Source: Amycolatopsis acidicola (GTDB taxonomy: Bacteria; Actinomycetota; Actinomycetes; Mycobacteriales; Pseudonocardiaceae). Taken from it: a stretch of DNA of 64,000 bases. The notes below the pieces were generated by a model that did no database searches, was not told where the DNA came from, and worked only from the letters and a program-made list of their open reading frames with translations. Of the stretch, positions 31,833-39,814 are shown one piece after another. Both the position numbers and the translations under genes were made by a program. Each line of letters begins with the position of its first letter. The stretch's first letter is position 1. The DNA lies in the NCBI RefSeq assembly GCF_007713735.2, contig NZ_VMNW02000004.1, forward strand, positions 148,783-212,782. The letters run 5' to 3'.

Positions 31833-31967
31833 TCGGCCTGTTTTGATCGCCAGCGTTAGTCGTTAACACGACGTAAGCGAGTCGGGCACTGCGTTCCGGT
31901 GAGGTAAATTCCCAGGTATATGGCGGTTCCGCGGGGTCGGGTGCGGATGCCCGAGATCTCGGCCGCG

Positions 31968-32004
31968 CTGGGGTATCGATCCGCTCTGGGGTATCTTGTA
32001 TGCC
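31968..32004 (+). promoter_or_regulatory. Direct repeats and half-operator at the GntR start
   Basis: CTGGGGTATC occurs at 31968-31977 and 31986-31995, an 18-bp direct repeat. It is followed by TTGTATGCCA, a degenerate half of the GTATAC palindrome that runs into the GntR ATG (32005). Autoregulation is likely. Confidence 0.4.
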
Positions 32005-32706
32005 ATGACAGCTTCTGGGGTGCCCGAGAGCGACGATCGGCCGCGGGCGCGCAAGGTGTACGAGTACCTGCGCGACGGGATCATCGAAGGGGAGCTCCCG
32101 CCGGGGAGCCGGTTGCTGGAGCGGGAACTGTCCGAGCGGCTGGGGGTTTCGCGCATCCCGATCCGGGAGGCGTTGCCCCAGCTCGAAGCCGAGGGCCTGA
32201 TCACCACGCTGCCCCGGCGCGGGGCCGTGGTCACCCAGCTGACCCTGCGCGACATCGGCGAGCTGTTCGACGTGCGGACGAGTCTGGACGTGCTGGCCGC
32301 GCGCCTGGCGAGCCGGCAGCCGCGAGAACGGGCCGTCGCCGCGCTGGGGCCGGCGCTCGCCCGCGCCGAGCTCGCGACCACCAGCGGGTCGGGCAGCGAG
32401 ATCGCCGCCGCGAACTCGGCCTTCCACGAAATGATCGTGCGGTTGTCGGCGAGCAGGCTGCTCCAGTCGATGATGGCGCCGATCAGCGCCAGGGTGCGGT
32501 GGTTGTTCCGGCTGACCGCGGACCGGGATCCCGACGTGCTGTGCAGCGAGCACCACGAGCTGTACGACGCGATCTGCGACGGCGACACCGACCTCGCCGC
32601 CTCACTGGCTTTCACCCACGTCGAACGTGGGCGCCGCCCCTCATTGGCCTCGCTGGCCGGGGTTCTGCCCGCCGGCGCCGAACCCACACCGGAGGACCTC
32701 GTATGA
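32005..32706 (+). CDS. GntR-family regulator (FadR/FCD type)
   Basis: A 233-aa regulator. The N-terminal winged helix reads VYEYLRDGIIEGELPPGSRL and LSERLGVSRIPIREALPQLE; the C-terminal FCD helical domain (about 85-215) has the ligand/metal-type residues in HEMIVRLSAS and CSEHHELYDAI. Start ATG 32005. Its 3' end overlaps the next gene by 4 nt. Operator-like sequence reaches its start codon and an exact GTATAC palindrome stands before the divergent MFS gene, so it most likely represses both units. The effector is probably a ureide or hydantoin-like compound (inference). Confidence 0.88.
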   Translation: MTASGVPESDDRPRARKVYEYLRDGIIEGELPPGSRLLERELSERLGVSRIPIREALPQLEAEGLITTLPRRGAVVTQLTLRDIGELFDVRTSLDVLAARLASRQPRERAVAALGPALARAELATTSGSGSEIAAANSAFHEMIVRLSASRLLQSMMAPISARVRWLFRLTADRDPDVLCSEHHELYDAICDGDTDLAASLAFTHVERGRRPSLASLAGVLPAGAEPTPEDLV

Positions 32707-33641
32707 CCGGCCCGCTGCGGCAGCTCGCCGTGACCGCCACCTCGCACTGGCCCAACTACCTGCCCGAGTACGTCGCGGCCGAACACGGTTATTTCGCCGA
32801 CGAGGGACTGGATTTCCGGCGCTGGGCGCCCGAACCCTGGACCGTCGTGCTCGACGACCTCGACGCGGGCCGCGCGCAGATCGCGCTCGGCGGGATCTGG
32901 GTGCCGGCGATGTACCACGGGCGTGGCCGCGAGTACCGGGCGTTCGCGGCGCTGAATGCCCGTAACCCCAAGGCTTTCGTGACCCGGGAGCCGGTTGCGG
33001 ACTTCGGCGTGGCCGACCTCGCCGGGAAGACTGTCCTCGCGCCAGGCGCCGGCAGCGCGGCGTACTACATCCACACCGCCGGCCTGGTGCGTCGCGCCGG
33101 CGCCGATCCCGCGGACGTCCGGTTCATCCGGGACCTCTCCGGCGGCACGCTCACCGAACTCTTCCTCGGCGGCCTTGGCGACGTGCTCATCACCGATGTC
33201 GTGAACGCCACCGTGCTGCAGCACGCGGGTCACGGGCATATCGCCTTGCGCGTCGACTCGCTCGGGTTGATGCCGAACAGCGTGTACTACACCGGGCCCG
33301 GTCACCTCGACCACGAGGACCGGCTGCCGTGGGCGTTCTCCCGCGCCCTCGCGCGGGCTTCCCAGTGGCTGGCCGCGAATCCCGCGCGGGAGCTGAAAGC
33401 CTTGCTGCGGCGGGAATGGCCCGGGCTCGACACCGGGCTGCTCGTCGACGTCGTGGACGACCTGCGTGGCACCGGGTTGTGGGCCGACATCCGGATCGAC
33501 CGCGGCTCCTACGACGAATGGCAGGACATGCTCGCCGAGGAACACCTCATCGACGCCCCCGTCCCGTTCGACGTCCTCGTCGACCCCCGCCCGGCCGAGG
33601 CCGCCGTCGCCGCGCTGGCCGGGAGCACGACGTGGTCCTGA
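32703..33641 (+). CDS. NMT1/THI5-like periplasmic-binding-fold protein without signal peptide
   Basis: A 312-aa protein with the NMT1/SsuA type II binding-protein fold: WPNYLPEYVAAEHGYFADEG at the start, AQIALGGIWVPAMYHGRGRE and DLAGKTVLAPGAGSAAYYIH. Canonical members are lipoproteins of ABC importers (sulfonates, pyrimidines, taurine), but this one begins directly with the domain (MTGPLRQLAVTATSHWPNYL) and has neither signal peptide nor lipobox. No ABC ATPase or permease lies nearby. It is translationally coupled to the GntR gene (ATGA). It may be a cytoplasmic enzyme, like THI5 or dihydroxyphthalate decarboxylase relatives, or a sensor. Confidence 0.75.
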   Translation: MTGPLRQLAVTATSHWPNYLPEYVAAEHGYFADEGLDFRRWAPEPWTVVLDDLDAGRAQIALGGIWVPAMYHGRGREYRAFAALNARNPKAFVTREPVADFGVADLAGKTVLAPGAGSAAYYIHTAGLVRRAGADPADVRFIRDLSGGTLTELFLGGLGDVLITDVVNATVLQHAGHGHIALRVDSLGLMPNSVYYTGPGHLDHEDRLPWAFSRALARASQWLAANPARELKALLRREWPGLDTGLLVDVVDDLRGTGLWADIRIDRGSYDEWQDMLAEEHLIDAPVPFDVLVDPRPAEAAVAALAGSTTWS

Positions 33642-34642
33642 TCCTGACCAACGCCGACATCACCGCCGCGCTGTCGACGATCTCGCCGGACGCGGTGATC
33701 GACGCCGTCGAGGCGGCGCACGCCGATCTCGCCGCGGGCCTCGCGGCCCAGCCAGCCAGGGTCCCTGCCGCCGTGCCCGGTTCCACCGCGGTGCTGGTCC
33801 CGATGACCGCCGCTCTCGCGCACACCGCCGGGGTGAAACTGCTCGCGGACGTCCCCGCGAACGCCTCGGCCGGCCGGCCCGTGCAGCAGTCGAGCATCGT
33901 CCTCGTCGACCCGGCCACCGGCACGTGCGAGGCGTTCCTCGACGGCGCAGCCATCACCCGGCGGCGGACGGCCGCCACCTCCGCCGTCGCGACCCGCTAC
34001 CTCGCCAGGGCCGACAGCCGTGTCCTCGGGCTCGTCGGCGCGGGGGCCCAGGCGCGCGCCCATCTCGACGCGATCCGCCGGGTGCGTCCGATCGACCAGG
34101 TCGTCGTCTGGAGCCGCCGGCAGGCCACGGCTGCCCGCTTCGCCGAGGAAATGGCCGAGCCCGGACTGCGCATCGACGTCGCCGAAACACCCCAGGACGC
34201 GGTCCGTCCGGCGGACATCGTCTGCACGCTGACCCCGTCGCGCACTCCGATCGTGTGTGGCGCCTGGTTTCCCGACGGACTGCACGTCAACGCGGTCGGC
34301 GCGCCACCACGGCCCGATCATCGGGAGATCGACACCGACGCCGTGACGCGGTCGCGCCTGGTGCTGGACAGCCTGCACACCGCGACGCACGAGTCCGGCG
34401 CCATCATGATCCCGCTCGCCGCCGGTGCTCTCCGCGCCGAGGACCTGACCACCGAACTCGGGGATGTGGTGCGGGGCGCCAAAACCGGCCGCGCCACCGC
34501 CACCGGGATCACGCTCTTCAACTCCGTCGGCCTGCCGATCCAGGACATGGCCACCGCGCGCCTCGTCCTCGACACCACGCGGGCCCACGGGCTGGGCACA
34601 CCGGTCGACCTCTCCGCGCGGCAACCGGTGCGTACCGGCTGA
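33632..34642 (+). CDS. Ornithine cyclodeaminase / mu-crystallin family protein
   Basis: A 336-aa NAD(P)-dependent protein. The Rossmann motif is VLGLVGAGAQARAHLDAIRR, preceded by the family segment TCEAFLDGAAITRRRTAATS and followed by ADIVCTLTPSRTPIV and LHVNAVGAPPRPDHREID. Family members include ornithine cyclodeaminase, alanine dehydrogenase and ketimine reductases. Start GTG 33632 overlaps the previous gene's end by 10 nt. With its neighbours it probably acts on an amino or imino acid made from the cluster's substrate; the exact reaction cannot be assigned. Confidence 0.85.
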   Translation: MVLILTNADITAALSTISPDAVIDAVEAAHADLAAGLAAQPARVPAAVPGSTAVLVPMTAALAHTAGVKLLADVPANASAGRPVQQSSIVLVDPATGTCEAFLDGAAITRRRTAATSAVATRYLARADSRVLGLVGAGAQARAHLDAIRRVRPIDQVVVWSRRQATAARFAEEMAEPGLRIDVAETPQDAVRPADIVCTLTPSRTPIVCGAWFPDGLHVNAVGAPPRPDHREIDTDAVTRSRLVLDSLHTATHESGAIMIPLAAGALRAEDLTTELGDVVRGAKTGRATATGITLFNSVGLPIQDMATARLVLDTTRAHGLGTPVDLSARQPVRTG

Positions 34643-34660
34643 TCCGGCACCGGCGGCCAT

Positions 34661-35311
34661 ATGCTGGGGGGTGTGGTCGCCAAATCGCTCTCGGTGCTGA
34701 CAGCGCTGCGTGCCGAAATCATCGAGGGCACGATTCCCGCGGGTACCCGGCTGAAGGAAGAGGCGATCGCGGCGCGGTTCGGCGTCTCGCGCGTCCCGAT
34801 CCGGGAAGCGTTGCTGCAGCTGGAAAGCGAAGGCTTCATCCAGACCGAGAAGTACAAGGGCGCCACCGTTTCGACGCGCTCCCAGCGGGAGGTCGTCGAG
34901 CTGATGCAGGTGCGGCGGGGCCTCGAGGTGCTCGCCGCGACCCTCGCCGCCGAGGCGCGCGGCGGCGAGCGGGCCGACGACCTCCGGGCGATCGTCGAGC
35001 AGGGCCGCCGGGCGGGCGATGCCGGGGCCGTCGAGGAGCTGCCCCCGCTGATCCTGGAGTTCCACCAGGTCGTCGCGCGGGCGTCGGGCAACACCGAACT
35101 GATCCGCATGCTCGACGGCCTGCTCCGCCGGATCGCCTGGGGTTTCGAACTCGAGCTCGAGGACCGCATCGACACGTCCTGGGCCGATCACGCGGCGATC
35201 GCGACGGCCATCCTCGGCGGCTCACCGGTACAGGCCGGGTATCTGATGGACGAGCACATCCGCAAGGACGAGCGGATCTACCGTCGCCACGCCGCCCCCT
35301 CCGGCACGTAG
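34661..35311 (+). CDS. Second GntR-family regulator (FCD type)
   Basis: A 216-aa regulator with helix-turn-helix EEAIAARFGVSRVPIREALL and a C-terminal FCD domain (EFHQVVARASGNTELIRMLD; WADHAAIATAILGGS). Only modestly similar to the GntR protein at 32005. The start is ATG 34661 or GTG 34673; no good ribosome site lies before the first, so it may be leaderless. It stands 18 nt after the previous gene and upstream of the second MFS gene, whose promoter region has two GTATAC palindromes. The 21-bp iteron array begins 35 nt after its stop. Confidence 0.87.
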   Translation: MLGGVVAKSLSVLTALRAEIIEGTIPAGTRLKEEAIAARFGVSRVPIREALLQLESEGFIQTEKYKGATVSTRSQREVVELMQVRRGLEVLAATLAAEARGGERADDLRAIVEQGRRAGDAGAVEELPPLILEFHQVVARASGNTELIRMLDGLLRRIAWGFELELEDRIDTSWADHAAIATAILGGSPVQAGYLMDEHIRKDERIYRRHAAPSGT

Positions 35312-35345
35312 GGCTCCGTGATGTCGGTGTGCACGAAGGCTTGAT

Positions 35346-35580
35346 GTTGTTTGCCCGCCAGGGCGCCGAGTTGGCCCCTGGCGTCGCCGAGTTGGCCCGG
35401 GGCGTCGCCGAGTTGGCCAACGGTGTCGCCGAGTTGGCCAACGGTGTCGCCGAGTTGGCCAACGGTGTCGCCGAGTTGGCCAACCGCTGCCGCCGTGGGC
35501 AAACTCAGCGACCGGACCAGCAAAATCAGTGACGCAGCGGGCAAACTCGCCGACCGCGCGGGCAAACACGGCAACGTGAA
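35346..35580. repeat. 21-bp iteron array, cluster 2 (opposed arms)
   Basis: Left arm: CGAGTTGGCC at 35367, 35388, 35409, 35430, 35451 and 35472, with a degenerate copy at 35346; exact 21-bp period. Right arm: the inverted form GGGCAAACTC or variants at 35497, 35518, 35539 and 35560, again every 21 bp. The two arms face each other around about 35489, so the RNA or single strand could fold into a long imperfect hairpin. The core is the reverse complement of cluster 1. Open frames through it (GVAELAN or QLGDTVG heptads) exist on both strands simply because 21 is a multiple of three. Confidence 0.85.
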
Positions 35581-35604
35581 CCGGACAGGGCCACGAGACC
35601 TAGC

Positions 35605-35614
35605 TCGTATACAA
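35605..35614. promoter_or_regulatory. GTATAC operator 1 before MFS-allantoinase operon
   Basis: TCGTATACAA carries the same GTATAC core as the palindrome at 31821. It is 151 bp upstream of the MFS start. Confidence 0.5.
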
Positions 35615-35677
35615 AAGATCGCATTCGCGCCGTAGTTCACGTGAGAGAAACGACGTGACACGCCGGGGCAACAATTC

Positions 35678-35687
35678 TTGTATACAA
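35678..35687. promoter_or_regulatory. GTATAC operator 2 before MFS-allantoinase operon
   Basis: TTGTATACAA is a perfect 10-bp palindrome, 73 bp after operator 1 (about seven helical turns) and 78 bp before the MFS start. Two such sites could be bridged by one tetramer or two dimers of an FCD GntR regulator. Confidence 0.6.
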
Positions 35688-35764
35688 AATGACTGTTCGT
35701 CGCCTGTCCGCACCGTCCCTCCCGGAGTCGCCGCGAGGGTTTCGCCGACGTGGAGCGCAGTCCC

Positions 35765-37177
35765 ATGACCTCTCATCACGCCCCCGAGCGCCCGGCTTCC
35801 GGCGCCGTCGCCAGTACCCTCGACCGGGCCGGGTTCAGCCGCGCCCAGTTCTGGGTGCTCATGCTGATCCTCGCCGGGATGTTCTTCGACACCCTGGAAC
35901 AGAACTCCGTCGGCTCGATGGGCGCCACCATCAAACTGACGCTGGGCATCACCGACACCGACCTGACCGTGATCAACACGGCCACCGTGATCGGCGGCCT
36001 CGTCGGCAGGCTCGCCGGCGGCTGGCTCGCCGACCGCTACGGGCGCCGGGCCTCGTTGTCGTTCAACCTGCTCCTGTACACGCTCGGCGGCCTGATCAGC
36101 GCGGCCGCGGTGAACTACGAAATGCTGCTCGCGAGCCGTTTCCTGGTCGGCATCGGCCTCGGCGGCGAGTTCACCATCGGCATCGCGATGCTGTCGGAGA
36201 TGGTCGCGACCCGGCGCCGCGGCACGCTGGTCGCCGTCCTCAACATCGGCTCCGGCGGGGTCGGGAACTTCCTGTCCTACGGGCTGTTCTTCCTGCTGCT
36301 GGGGCCGTTCGCGTCCGGGCTCGGCGGCGATCACCTGGTCTGGCGCTGGACTTTCCTGTTCCTGGCCGCGCCCGCGCTGCTCGTCGTCCTCTATCGCCGC
36401 CGTCTTCCGGAGACGCCTCGGTTCCTGCTCTCCAAGGGGCGCGTCACCGAAGCCAACCGATCGCTCGCGATCCTCACCTCGGACTCGCTGCGGCGCCCGG
36501 CCGGGCCCGCGCCGGAGGGGCCGCTCACCGCCGCCGACATCCCGCCCCGGCAGCTGAAGTCCTCGCCCGCCGCGGTGTTCGCCCGCGCTGTGCTGCCCCG
36601 CACCCTCGCGCTCGGCGCCGCGTCCTGGATGGCTTTCGGCGCGCAGGTCACACTCAACTTCCTGATGCCGACCCTGCTCGTCGAGCGCGGCTACTCCATT
36701 TCGGACAGTCTGCTGTTCACGATGATCATGAACATCGGTTCGCTGCTCGGGGCGTGTGCCGCGGCCGGGCTGGCGGGCCGTGTCGGCCGCCGCGCGTCGG
36801 TGGGTGGCGCGGGCGTGCTGGGCTGCGTCACCGCGGCCGCGTTCGCCGGGTTCGGGAACAGCACCGTGCTCATCCTCCTGCTCGGTGCCCTGTTCCAGTT
36901 CTTCACCATGATCACCAACACCACTCTCGCCGTGTGGTCGCCCGAGCTGTACCCGACGTCGATCCGGGGCACCGGCACCTCGATCGTCAACGGCATCGGG
37001 AACATCGCGGGCGCGGTGATGCCGTTCGCCGCCGTCGCGTTGTTCGGCGCGTTCGGGTTCGCCGGGGTGTTCGGCATGGTCGCGGTGATGTACGCGCTGC
37101 TCGTCCTCGCGTCCCGGTTCGCGCCGGAGACCAGGCAGCGGACGCTCGAACAGATCAACGAGAACACGCCGGCCTGA
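35765..37177 (+). CDS. MFS transporter, probable allantoin/ureide carrier
   Basis: A 470-aa 12-helix MFS carrier paralogous to the one at 30335. It has LAGGWLADRYGRRASLSFNL, FLVGIGLGGEFTIGIAMLSE and WSPELYPTSIRGTGTSIVNG. ATG 35765 lies after GTGGAGCG. It is the first gene of a unit with allantoinase (33-nt gap) and allantoicase, so allantoin or allantoate uptake is the best inference. The upstream region has two GTATAC operators. Confidence 0.88.
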   Translation: MTSHHAPERPASGAVASTLDRAGFSRAQFWVLMLILAGMFFDTLEQNSVGSMGATIKLTLGITDTDLTVINTATVIGGLVGRLAGGWLADRYGRRASLSFNLLLYTLGGLISAAAVNYEMLLASRFLVGIGLGGEFTIGIAMLSEMVATRRRGTLVAVLNIGSGGVGNFLSYGLFFLLLGPFASGLGGDHLVWRWTFLFLAAPALLVVLYRRRLPETPRFLLSKGRVTEANRSLAILTSDSLRRPAGPAPEGPLTAADIPPRQLKSSPAAVFARAVLPRTLALGAASWMAFGAQVTLNFLMPTLLVERGYSISDSLLFTMIMNIGSLLGACAAAGLAGRVGRRASVGGAGVLGCVTAAAFAGFGNSTVLILLLGALFQFFTMITNTTLAVWSPELYPTSIRGTGTSIVNGIGNIAGAVMPFAAVALFGAFGFAGVFGMVAVMYALLVLASRFAPETRQRTLEQINENTPA

Positions 37178-37210
37178 CCCGGCATATTCCACAATGGACA
37201 GGAGAACGGC

Positions 37211-38515
37211 ATGCGAATCCGGGCAAGACGAGTGCTCACGCCCGAAGGCGAACGACCAGGCGTGGTCGTGGTGCGGGACGGCCTGATCGCCGAAATCGCC
37301 CCGTACCACGGTGGTCCGGCCGACGTGGAGGTCGCGGGGGACGAGGTGCTGCTGCCCGGTCTGGTCGACTCGCATGTGCACGTCAACGAGCCCGGGCGCA
37401 CGCATTGGGAGGGGTTCGCCACGGCGACGGCCGCGGCCGCCGCCGGAGGGGTGACCACGATCGTCGACATGCCGCTGAACAGCATCCCGCCGACCGTCGA
37501 TGTGCCTGCGCTGCAAGCGAAACAAGCTGCCGCGCGGGGTCAGCTCGCCGTGGATGTGGCGTTCTGGGGCGGCGCCGTCCCTGGTAACCGCGCGGCGTTG
37601 CGGGCCCTGCATGAGGCCGGGGTGGCCGGGTTCAAATGCTTCCTGTTGCCCTCCGGTGTCGAGGAATTTCCGCCCCTGGACGCCGTGCAGCTGGAGGAGG
37701 CCATGACCGAGATCGCGGTATTCGGCGGCGTGCTCATCGTCCACGCCGAGGATCCCGCGACGATCGCCCCCGCGCCGCATGGCCGCGCGTATGCGGATTT
37801 CGCGTTGTCCCGGCCACAGGCCGCCGAGGTGCGTGCCGTCGCCACGCTGGTGGAGGCGGCACGCCGTACCGGATGCCGGACCCACATCGTTCACGTGGCC
37901 GGCGCCGCCGTACTGCCGTTGCTCGCCGCCGCGAAGGCCGACGGGCTGCCGGTGACCGCCGAGACCTGCCCGCACTACCTCACGTTGTGCGCCGAAGATG
38001 TGCCGGACGGGGCGACGGAGTTCAAGTGCTGTCCCCCCATCCGGGACGAAACCAATCGCGACGCGCTGTGGGAAGGGTTGCGCGACGGCACGCTGGATTG
38101 CGTCGTCTCCGACCATTCTCCTTGTCCTGTCGAGGAAAAACGCCTCGACTCGGGCGATTTCGGTGCGGCGTGGGGCGGGATCGCGTCGGTGCAGCTCAGC
38201 CTGCCGGTCACCTGGACCGCCGCCGCGGACCGGGGCTTCGGCCTGAGTGAGCTGGCGCGGTGGATGAGCACCGCGCCGGCCGCGCTCGCCGGGTTCACCG
38301 ATCGCGGCGCGCTCGCGCCCGGGCTCAGGGCGGATCTGTGCGCGTTCGCGCCCGACGAGTGGTTCGTCGTCGATCAGCTGCGGTTGCGGCACCGCAACCC
38401 GGTCACCCCGTACCAGGGTCGAAAGCTGCGCGGTGTCGTGCGGCGGACGTGGCTGGCCGGGGAGCCTGTCGAGGACGGCGTTCGCGCGGGGCGGTTGGTG
38501 AGCCTCCGTGGTTGA
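37211..38515 (+). CDS. allB: Allantoinase
   Basis: A 434-aa cyclic amidohydrolase converting allantoin to allantoate. Metal ligands fit the dihydropyrimidinase/allantoinase fold: HxH in LVDSHVHVNEPGRTHWEGFA, a carbamylatable Lys in AGFKCFLLPSG, His in THIVHVAGA and AETCPHYLT, and Asp in VVSDHSPCP. Start ATG 37211 with GGAGAAC upstream. Hydantoinase is possible from sequence alone, but the overlapping allantoicase gene makes allantoinase the sound call. Overlaps the next gene by 8 nt. Confidence 0.92.
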   Translation: MRIRARRVLTPEGERPGVVVVRDGLIAEIAPYHGGPADVEVAGDEVLLPGLVDSHVHVNEPGRTHWEGFATATAAAAAGGVTTIVDMPLNSIPPTVDVPALQAKQAAARGQLAVDVAFWGGAVPGNRAALRALHEAGVAGFKCFLLPSGVEEFPPLDAVQLEEAMTEIAVFGGVLIVHAEDPATIAPAPHGRAYADFALSRPQAAEVRAVATLVEAARRTGCRTHIVHVAGAAVLPLLAAAKADGLPVTAETCPHYLTLCAEDVPDGATEFKCCPPIRDETNRDALWEGLRDGTLDCVVSDHSPCPVEEKRLDSGDFGAAWGGIASVQLSLPVTWTAAADRGFGLSELARWMSTAPAALAGFTDRGALAPGLRADLCAFAPDEWFVVDQLRLRHRNPVTPYQGRKLRGVVRRTWLAGEPVEDGVRAGRLVSLRG

Positions 38516-39533
38516 GCACGATCACCGGCTGCCGGACCTGGCGGGCCGAGCACTCGGCGCGTCAGTGGTGTACGCCAACGACGAGTTCTTCGCCGCGGCC
38601 GAAAACCTGATCAACCCCCGGCCCGCCGCCCATGACCCGGCCGCGTTCGGCCCGCGCGGCAAGCTCTACGACGGCTGGGAAACCCGACGGCGGCGCGGCG
38701 ACGGCACCGATTTCGTCGTCGTGCGTCTGGCCGCGCCCGCGATCGTCCGTACGGTGAACATCGACACCGCCCACTTCCGCGGCAACTACCCGCCGCACGC
38801 CTCGGTCGAGGGCGCCTGCCTGCTCGGCTATCCGGCTGTCGACGAGGTGCTGGCGTCGGAGTGGCGCCCGCTCGTGGCCAAGACGGAACTCGCTGGCGAC
38901 ACGGCCAACATCGCGGCGGCCGTCCCCGGTGGGCTTGTCACGCACGTGCGGCTGACCATCCACCCGGATGGCGGCGTCGCCCGGTTCCGGGTGTTCGGCG
39001 AGGTGGTCCCCGATCCGCGGCGGCTCGGTGGCCGAGTGGACCTGAGTTCGGTGCTGCACGGCGGCGTCATCACGGACTGCAGCAACATGTTCTATGCCGC
39101 GCCCGCGAACGTGCTGCTGCCCGGCCGCGCGGAAGTGATGAGCGACGGCTGGGAGACGGCAAGGCGGCGCGACGACGGTAACGACTGGCTCGTCGTCCGC
39201 CTTGGTGTGCCGGGAATCCCGCACCACGCGGTGATCGACACGGGCCGGTTCATCGGCAACGCGCCAGGTGCGGTGACTCTATCCACTGTGGATGGACAGA
39301 GTTTGTTGCCCCGCACCAGGTTGCTGCCGGACACCGAACACCACTTCCGCGTCCACGCCGAGACCGCGACCACGTCGGTCCGGCTCGACATCCACCCGGA
39401 CGGCGGCCTGTCCCGGCTGCGGATCTACGGCACCGTCCCCGAAGACGCGCAGGACGAAATCGCCCGGCGGTGGCTGGAGGCGCTGCCCCCGGAGGTGGCA
39501 GCCACCGTCGATCCTGCCGGGTTTTTCGACTGA
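38508..39533 (+). CDS. alc: Allantoicase
   Basis: A 341-aa enzyme splitting allantoate into urea and ureidoglycolate. It has the duplicated allantoicase domain: copy 1 KLYDGWETRRRRGDGTDFVV with NIDTAHFRGNYPPHASVEG, copy 2 VMSDGWETARRRDDGNDWLV with VIDTGRFIGNAPGAVTLS. Each copy also has an LTIHPDGG or LDIHPDGG motif. Start GTG 38508 overlaps the allantoinase stop. No ureidoglycolate lyase or urease gene is in the window, so the pathway must be completed elsewhere. A hairpin lies 20 nt after the stop. Confidence 0.94.
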   Translation: MVEHDHRLPDLAGRALGASVVYANDEFFAAAENLINPRPAAHDPAAFGPRGKLYDGWETRRRRGDGTDFVVVRLAAPAIVRTVNIDTAHFRGNYPPHASVEGACLLGYPAVDEVLASEWRPLVAKTELAGDTANIAAAVPGGLVTHVRLTIHPDGGVARFRVFGEVVPDPRRLGGRVDLSSVLHGGVITDCSNMFYAAPANVLLPGRAEVMSDGWETARRRDDGNDWLVVRLGVPGIPHHAVIDTGRFIGNAPGAVTLSTVDGQSLLPRTRLLPDTEHHFRVHAETATTSVRLDIHPDGGLSRLRIYGTVPEDAQDEIARRWLEALPPEVAATVDPAGFFD

Positions 39534-39553
39534 GCTCTTTGTCGTGCACCGGC

Positions 39554-39606
39554 ACGGTTTTGCCGCGGCATCAGCCCGGAATCACTGGTGCCGGCAGGAA
39601 AACCGT
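39554..39606. terminator. Bulged terminator hairpin after allantoicase
   Basis: ACGGTTTTGCCG (39554-39565) pairs with CGGC (39592-39595) and, after a 3-nt bulge, AAAACCGT (39599-39606). It separates the + strand allantoin genes from the - strand genes. Confidence 0.55.
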
Positions 39607-39655
39607 CAGGATGCCTGCGGGAGTGGACCGCTCGCCCGCTGAGCGAGGTGCCGGC

Positions 39656-39754
39656 TCAGGGGCGGCGGCCCGGCTCCGCTGGCGGTTTGCCCATACCCTC
39701 GGAACCCTTGCACCACACGCACTTCGGCTGTCCGGTGTTCGCGCACGCGCACAT
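39656..39754 (-). CDS. Possible 32-aa Cys-rich micropeptide
   Basis: An open frame with ATG 39754, GAGAGG nine bases upstream and TGA at 39656. The predicted peptide has 32 residues with four Cys in the first half: MCACANTGQPKCVWCKG, i.e. CxC...CxxC, a pattern able to bind a metal such as Zn or to be redox active. It lies 60 nt after the dctA stop on the same strand. Too short for ordinary gene finders; real expression is uncertain, but Cys density is well above what random GC-rich sequence gives. Confidence 0.4.
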   Translation of the reverse strand: MCACANTGQPKCVWCKGSEGMGKPPAEPGRRP

Positions 39755-39814
39755 GTCGTCTGCCTCTCTCGTCGATGCCGAACTTGGGGCATGTCGTACG
39801 AGAGCGGCGCCGCG

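Noticed and set aside
35339..35532. Coding gene with heptad repeats (GVAELAN) across iteron cluster 2
   Set aside because: Both strands and several frames are open because the period is a multiple of three; no start site is credible and the unit core is conserved as DNA in clusters where the reading differs.
35600..38392. 930-aa minus-strand frame opposite the MFS and allantoinase genes
   Set aside because: Composition is His/Arg/Gly-rich antisense; the plus strand has two well-defined families.
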